Shown here: positions 5,984 through 8,616 of the stretch, piece after piece
Layout: every line of letters starts with the position of its first letter
Numbering within the stretch: position 1 is the first letter of the stretch
From: an uncultured Bacillota bacterium
GTDB taxonomy: Bacteria > Bacillota > Clostridia > Lachnospirales > Lachnospiraceae
Direction of reading: 5' to 3'
DNA: 8,616 nucleotides
Assembly: GCA_958352855.1 (NCBI GenBank)
Contig: CATWQE010000097.1
Span: forward strand, 1 to 8,616
The notes under the pieces: model-generated
The model's input: the letters and a program-made list of their open reading frames with translations, nothing else
Told to the model about the DNA's origin: nothing
The model's database searches: none
Translations under genes and position numbers: made by a program

Positions 5984-6658
5984 ATTCAAATACCTCCTTA
6001 TGTTATCGGCATACTTCTCATCAATAAATTTATCTGTAGTTACTAAAACACCTGATAAAACAAATACCTGTTTTGTTTCATCTTTGATTTGTTTCGTTAA
6101 GGTAATGACGTTCTCAATAATCTGTTGCTTTGCCTCTTTACCCTTTCCTGCAAGTGGAAGTACAATGAGTTGCATTAGTTCTGTATCAGACAAAGTCTCA
6201 TTATTTTCAAGTTTACTCTTAATAGACTGATAGATTTCTTCTTCCGGTAGCTTACTGATAAAGACTTGCTCCATGCTGAGAGTAAGACATTTGGTTTCAA
6301 ATGAGGCCTCTGCCCTCTGTACATCTCCAGTGTAAATTACAATCATACGTATGTCTGGTATCTTCTTCTCATCCTGATAATAACGCTGTAGAAATCTACC
6401 AATGTAATTTACATACTTAATGCGATTAGAAACTTTGTCCTCAGACTCGTAGTCTACGATAGCAACAGAGTCATCTTCCAACAGAAACACATTGTCTATA
6501 CGCATCTCATTTGCAAATACTACGGGCAAGTTGGTTGGTAGTACCTCTTTAATCTTTGGTAAATCCAGTCCATAAGCTGCAAAGGACTTCTCTTTGAATG
6601 TTTCAGATATCATCTTAAACTCGACATCTTTATTCTGGTACACAATTCCTTCTGACAA
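5804..6658 (-). CDS. PD-(D/E)XK (Rpn/transposase-like) family protein, 284 aa, TTG start
   Basis: This belongs to a clostridial family usually annotated as PD-(D/E)XK nuclease family transposase or hypothetical, related to the Rpn recombination-promoting nucleases. The N-terminal region has MSEGIVYQNKDVEFKMI, AYGLDLPKI and LPTNLPVV. The candidate catalytic core is RIDNVFLLEDDSVAIVDYESE, with Asp55 and the Asp69-Tyr-Glu71-Ser-Glu73 cluster; there is no Lys or Gln in the usual last position, so activity is uncertain. Residues 226-284 form a helical tail ending NMLTTK that recurs in the tail-repeat gene. The TTG at 6656-6658 is preceded by AGGAGG (6666-6671) 7 nt away, which settles the start. 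It lies 21 nt after the small gene at 6680-6859, sharing its promoter. Known Rpn proteins are DNA nucleases linked to recombination and phage defence; this role is inferred here. Confidence 0.82.
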   Translation of the reverse strand: MSEGIVYQNKDVEFKMISETFKEKSFAAYGLDLPKIKEVLPTNLPVVFANEMRIDNVFLLEDDSVAIVDYESEDKVSNRIKYVNYIGRFLQRYYQDEKKIPDIRMIVIYTGDVQRAEASFETKCLTLSMEQVFISKLPEEEIYQSIKSKLENNETLSDTELMQLIVLPLAGKGKEAKQQIIENVITLTKQIKDETKQVFVLSGVLVTTDKFIDEKYADNIRRYLNMTKVARLYEEEKLEAINEHTVRMAESLIKDEVDLLAIMRATGFSKQQIEEIRNNMLTTK

Positions 6659-6679
6659 TGCAATCCCTCCTTCGATGTA

Positions 6680-6859
6680 CTAAAACAGTTTCCTTTCAAT
6701 TATTTCTCTCTGTTTTTTCTGAAGTAAGAAATCTCCGACCATTTCATAGAATTCCTTTTGTTCTTCTGTTTCAGCCTCTAGTACAAGTTGTAATGTATCT
6801 TCTGGTTGTAATTTTTCTATTTCTTGGTACAATTTTTCATATTTCTTTACATCACACAT
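6680..6859 (-). CDS. small helical acidic protein, 59 aa, first gene of the Rpn-like operon
   Basis: The protein begins MCDVKKYEKLYQEIEKLQPED, continues LVLEAETEEQKEFYEMVGDFLLQKKQ and ends EIIERKLF. It is all-helical by pattern, rich in Glu and Lys, with no cysteine cluster, signal or membrane segment. The frame is open to an ATG at 6925, but the strong promoter at 6890-6919 lies inside that extension, so the real start is downstream. I chose the ATG at 6857-6859, with a weak GGAAAGAAG region ahead; the ATG at 6875-6877 would be nearly leaderless. Its stop is 21 nt before the TTG of the Rpn-like gene, so the pair is one operon. Small partners of this type seem to accompany Rpn-like genes in gut clostridia (my recollection, unchecked). 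Function unknown; a regulator or binding partner is plausible. Confidence 0.68.
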   Translation of the reverse strand: MCDVKKYEKLYQEIEKLQPEDTLQLVLEAETEEQKEFYEMVGDFLLQKKQREIIERKLF

Positions 6860-6889
6860 AACAACACTTCTTTCCATAGTCTTTAATAC

Positions 6890-6919
6890 ATTATAACAGT
6901 TTCCAACGGGTTCAGTCAA
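6890..6919 (-). promoter_or_regulatory. strong sigma-A promoter with extended -10
   Basis: On the minus strand TTGACT (6914-6919) is followed after 18 nt by a perfect TATAAT (6890-6895) preceded by TGT, that is, an extended -10. Transcription should start near 6883, just before the small gene at 6680-6859 and the Rpn-like gene. It is the best promoter match in the window, and it shows that the small gene cannot start at the ATG at 6925. Confidence 0.8.
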
Positions 6920-6959
6920 ATACAATGAGCTGGCTAACCGCTGAAAGCAATGCTAATAG

Positions 6960-6975
6960 CCCAACATTACCCAAC
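6960..6975. repeat. two CCCAAC hexamers one helical turn apart
   Basis: CCCAAC occurs at 6960-6965 and 6970-6975, spaced 10 bp start to start, just past the integrase stop codon and upstream of the promoter at 6890-6919. Such phasing suits cooperative protein binding, but hexamers are short and this may be chance. Confidence 0.3.
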
Positions 6976-6979
6976 CTAT

Positions 6980-8107
6980 TTAATCTTTAATTTTCAGCAT
7001 TTCCTCCTTCAATTCTTCTATCTCCCTATGTGTATAGGTAGCCTCTGTAACATCGTTGATAGCATGACCTACCATGCGTTTTAAAATATACTCATCCATA
7101 CCTGATTTTTTCGCCTTAGTGATAAATGTATGTCGTGTTTCATGTGGGTGATGTTCCATGTTAAGCCTTGCCATAACTTTATTAAATCTCCCCCTATATT
7201 TGTCATACGTCATGTAAGTACCTTGCTGACCATTTATATCATTAAACAAATAGGCACTTCCTATCTCTTTTGCTTCAGTGTATCTTTTTTCAATTAAAGG
7301 TTTTATCAATGGGTGAATGGGAACACATCTGTCCCTTCCAGCATCCGTTTTCATACCGCCATACATGATATTTTCTTCCAAATCAATATCAGCAATACGC
7401 AAAATAGAAAGTTCCTGTGGTCGCCAGCCTGAATAGATACCACAAAGTACCATATCAACAAATGCAATTTTCTCCACATTCTCCCATAATAAAGCAATTT
7501 CTTCCGCAGTGAAAATTTCATTCTTACGCTTTTCACGTCTTTGCTGTATTCTGACATCTTTATCTACTTCAAATGCCCTTGCATAGTTCCTGTCCACAAC
7601 TTCTCGTGCGTATGCCCAGTCAAACATCAAGTTGAACATAGACTTCATACGCCCCTTTACACAGGCAGAAGCGTATCTTCGCTTTCCTTTCTCCTTACCT
7701 CTGTCTGGGATAACATACCCTTTTTCCATACACTCTTGCAAATGATAAACCCTGATATCACGCATTTTCATGTTATACAAAGAACTGCAATAACGATACG
7801 CAGATATGATTGTTCTTTCAGAAGAAATACTGGTTAATTTTTTAAAATAGTCTTCTGACCATTTTTCATACAGTTCTTTGAATGTAATGTCCTTCGTATC
7901 CAAGTCATAAGGACATTCCAAGTAGGCTACCAAAGCTGCCTCAGCTTCAGCCCTCGTTGGATAATAACCTATGGTCTTTAAATTCTGTTTACATCTTCCT
8001 GTTTCTTGGTTTAACTCCCAGCCTACGGTGACTCTCACCCTCCAAGGATTTCTCCGTTTACCCCCTTTTATCTTGTATATGTTACCAGAACCATTCGCAC
8101 GTCTCAT
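6980..8107 (-). CDS. int: tyrosine recombinase/integrase, phage or ICE type, 375 aa
   Basis: This is a site-specific recombinase that would integrate and excise a mobile element. The N-terminal region (MRRANGSGNIYKIKGGKRRNPW, about 1-60) is the arm-binding type found in Tn916-like and phage integrases. The SAM-like core-binding domain spans about 72-175. The catalytic domain has the full set: Arg229 in SGWRPQEL, Lys253 in GGMKTDAG, His322 and Arg325 in PHETRH, His348 in MVGH, and the nucleophile Tyr358 in TYTHRE. Length and active site are intact. The ATG at 8105-8107 has GGGAGGAG (8117-8124) about 9 nt upstream. It is read away from the GGGtGRT gene, with four 9-bp repeats between them. No excisionase gene is evident in the window. 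It probably mobilised the region to its left; the far end of that element cannot be fixed from here. Confidence 0.95.
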   Translation of the reverse strand: MRRANGSGNIYKIKGGKRRNPWRVRVTVGWELNQETGRCKQNLKTIGYYPTRAEAEAALVAYLECPYDLDTKDITFKELYEKWSEDYFKKLTSISSERTIISAYRYCSSLYNMKMRDIRVYHLQECMEKGYVIPDRGKEKGKRRYASACVKGRMKSMFNLMFDWAYAREVVDRNYARAFEVDKDVRIQQRREKRKNEIFTAEEIALLWENVEKIAFVDMVLCGIYSGWRPQELSILRIADIDLEENIMYGGMKTDAGRDRCVPIHPLIKPLIEKRYTEAKEIGSAYLFNDINGQQGTYMTYDKYRGRFNKVMARLNMEHHPHETRHTFITKAKKSGMDEYILKRMVGHAINDVTEATYTHREIEELKEEMLKIKD

Positions 8108-8221
8108 ATAGACACACTCCTCCCAAATAAATTTTTCATTTTATTTACACGAACTCAAAGCGTATCTAACATCTGTTTAAAAACTCTAGTATAAGAAAGC
8201 CTTAACCCACCATAAACTCAA

Positions 8222-8264
8222 GTGTGGCTTGTGTGGCTTGTAGAGTGTGGCTTGCGTGTGGCTT
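8222..8264. repeat. four 9-bp direct repeats, candidate integrase arm sites
   Basis: GTGTGGCTT occurs at 8222-8230, 8231-8239, 8245-8253 and 8256-8264 (AAGCCACAC on the minus strand). The copies are perfect, in the same orientation, with spacers of 0, 5 and 2 bp. They lie upstream of the integrase and beside the terminator of the neighbouring chromosomal gene. Clusters of short direct repeats next to an integrase are typical arm-type binding sites of an attachment region. Not a CRISPR: the units are too short and there are no regular spacers. Confidence 0.75.
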
Positions 8265-8281
8265 TTATGAGTCTTTTAAGT

Positions 8282-8325
8282 AAAAAAACAGGACTCCCCA
8301 AGCCGAACTACGACTTGAGAAGCCC
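8282..8325 (-). terminator. strong intrinsic terminator of the GGGtGRT gene
   Basis: On the minus strand the arm at 8311-8325 (GGGCTTCTCAAGTCG) pairs with 8291-8305 (CGGCTTGGGGAGTCC) over 15 bp with several G-U pairs and a 5-nt loop. After two bases comes a run of seven T (complement of A at 8282-8288). It sits 28 nt past the stop codon of the GGGtGRT gene and marks the end of that transcript. The arm repeats start about 18 bp further on, so the mobile element meets the chromosome here. Confidence 0.88.
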
Positions 8326-8353
8326 CTTAAAATCAAGGTTTTTTACCTCTATA

Positions 8354-8616
8354 TTAGAATTTACCAGCCTTTGCTGCTTCTTCAACAGCTACTGCAACAG
8401 CAACTGTCATGCCGACCATCGGATTGTTACCTGCACCGATTAAGCCCATCATTTCTACGTGAGCCGGTACAGAAGAAGAACCAGCGAACTGTGCATCAGA
8501 GTGCATACGTCCTAATGTATCTGTCATACCGTAGGAAGCTGGACCTGCTGCCATGTTGTCTGGGTGAAGTGTACGTCCTGTACCACCACCGGAAGCAACG
8601 GAGAAGTATTTCTTTC
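8354..8616 (-). CDS. GGGtGRT-family protein, C-terminal 86 residues (cut by window edge)
   Basis: This is the 3' end of a gene whose start lies beyond the right edge. The visible part contains the family's naming motif, SGGGTGRTLHPDNMAAG, followed by TDTLGRMHSDAQFAG, SSSVPAHVEMMG and GAGNNPMVGMTVAVAVAVEE. GGGtGRT proteins (a Pfam family of about 330 residues) are conserved in clostridia and other anaerobes; I know of no assigned reaction. The reading frame continues unbroken to the window edge, so the ATG at 8552-8554 is internal, not the start. Codon choice (many GGT, GCT and GCA) and higher GC than the island genes suggest a well-expressed, resident chromosomal gene. It is followed by a strong terminator and then by the integrase region. 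Confidence 0.88.
   Translation of the reverse strand, partial: KKYFSVASGGGTGRTLHPDNMAAGPASYGMTDTLGRMHSDAQFAGSSSVPAHVEMMGLIGAGNNPMVGMTVAVAVAVEEAAKAGKF

Noticed and set aside
6860..6925. N-terminal extension of the small protein to the ATG at 6925
   Set aside because: It would place a strong extended -10 promoter inside the coding sequence, and the added residues do not resemble the rest of the protein.
6932..6961. GGCTA...TAGCC inverted repeat as terminator of the integrase
   Set aside because: Only 5 bp of clean pairing with a 20-nt loop and no T-run on the minus strand.
8188..8193. TATACT (minus strand) as the integrase promoter
   Set aside because: No acceptable -35 at the right spacing. 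It could still be used with an activator, but the sequence does not support a call.
8222..8264. CRISPR array
   Set aside because: Repeat units are 9 bp with spacers of 0 to 5 bp; no CRISPR repeat or cas gene.
8325..8344. CCTT-AAAATC-AAGG followed by six T as a plus-strand terminator
   Set aside because: A 4-bp stem is too weak, and no plus-strand gene ends here.

Overview
All recognised genes lie on the minus strand, so the window reads biologically from right to left. The organism looks like a Firmicute of the class Clostridia, most likely Lachnospiraceae. Reasons: AT-rich DNA, strong AGGAGG-type ribosome binding sites, one TTG start, a GGGtGRT-family gene, and a PD-(D/E)XK/Rpn-like protein and a PoNi-type immunity protein of kinds I associate with gut clostridia. 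This placement is an inference from protein character, not from a database search.

Layout from right to left. (1) 8354-8616: the 3' end of a GGGtGRT-family gene, probably ancestral chromosome, closed by a strong intrinsic terminator (8282-8325). (2) 8108-8281: four copies of a 9-bp repeat beside a complete tyrosine recombinase (6980-8107). This looks like the recombination end of an integrated element. (3) 5168-6925: a strong extended -10 promoter drives a 59-codon helical protein and a 284-codon PD-(D/E)XK/Rpn-like protein that starts at TTG. Downstream lie a decayed fragment and a 145-codon gene made only of two copies of the Rpn-like protein's C-terminal tail. (4) 3977-5120: a small two-helix membrane protein and an orphan PoNi-type (DUF1910/DUF1911) immunity protein. 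(5) 2042-3882: an OmpR-family response regulator and its sensor kinase, ending in a terminator whose loop contains the kinase stop codon. (6) 1-1944: a three-gene ABC-2 type exporter operon (two permeases, then an ATPase cut by the window edge) with its own promoter and a 12-bp palindrome placed like a regulator site.

The most interesting signal is in region 3. Inside the Rpn-like gene there is a full AAGGAGGT Shine-Dalgarno, 8 nt before an in-frame ATG, that would yield the last 59 residues alone. At the homologous point of the tail-only paralogue there is AGGAG, 8 nt before an in-frame GTG. This matches the arrangement known for Escherichia coli Rpn nucleases, whose C-terminal fragments made from internal starts (RpnS) act as antitoxins. 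Here the tail also exists as a separate tandem-duplicated gene. I read this as a candidate Rpn-type toxin with intragenic and stand-alone antitoxins next to an integrase. It is a hypothesis from sequence layout only.

Regions 5 and 6 look like a self-contained sensing and export unit: kinase and regulator are translationally coupled, and the exporter is a separate transcript likely controlled by the regulator. The substrate cannot be told from the sequence.
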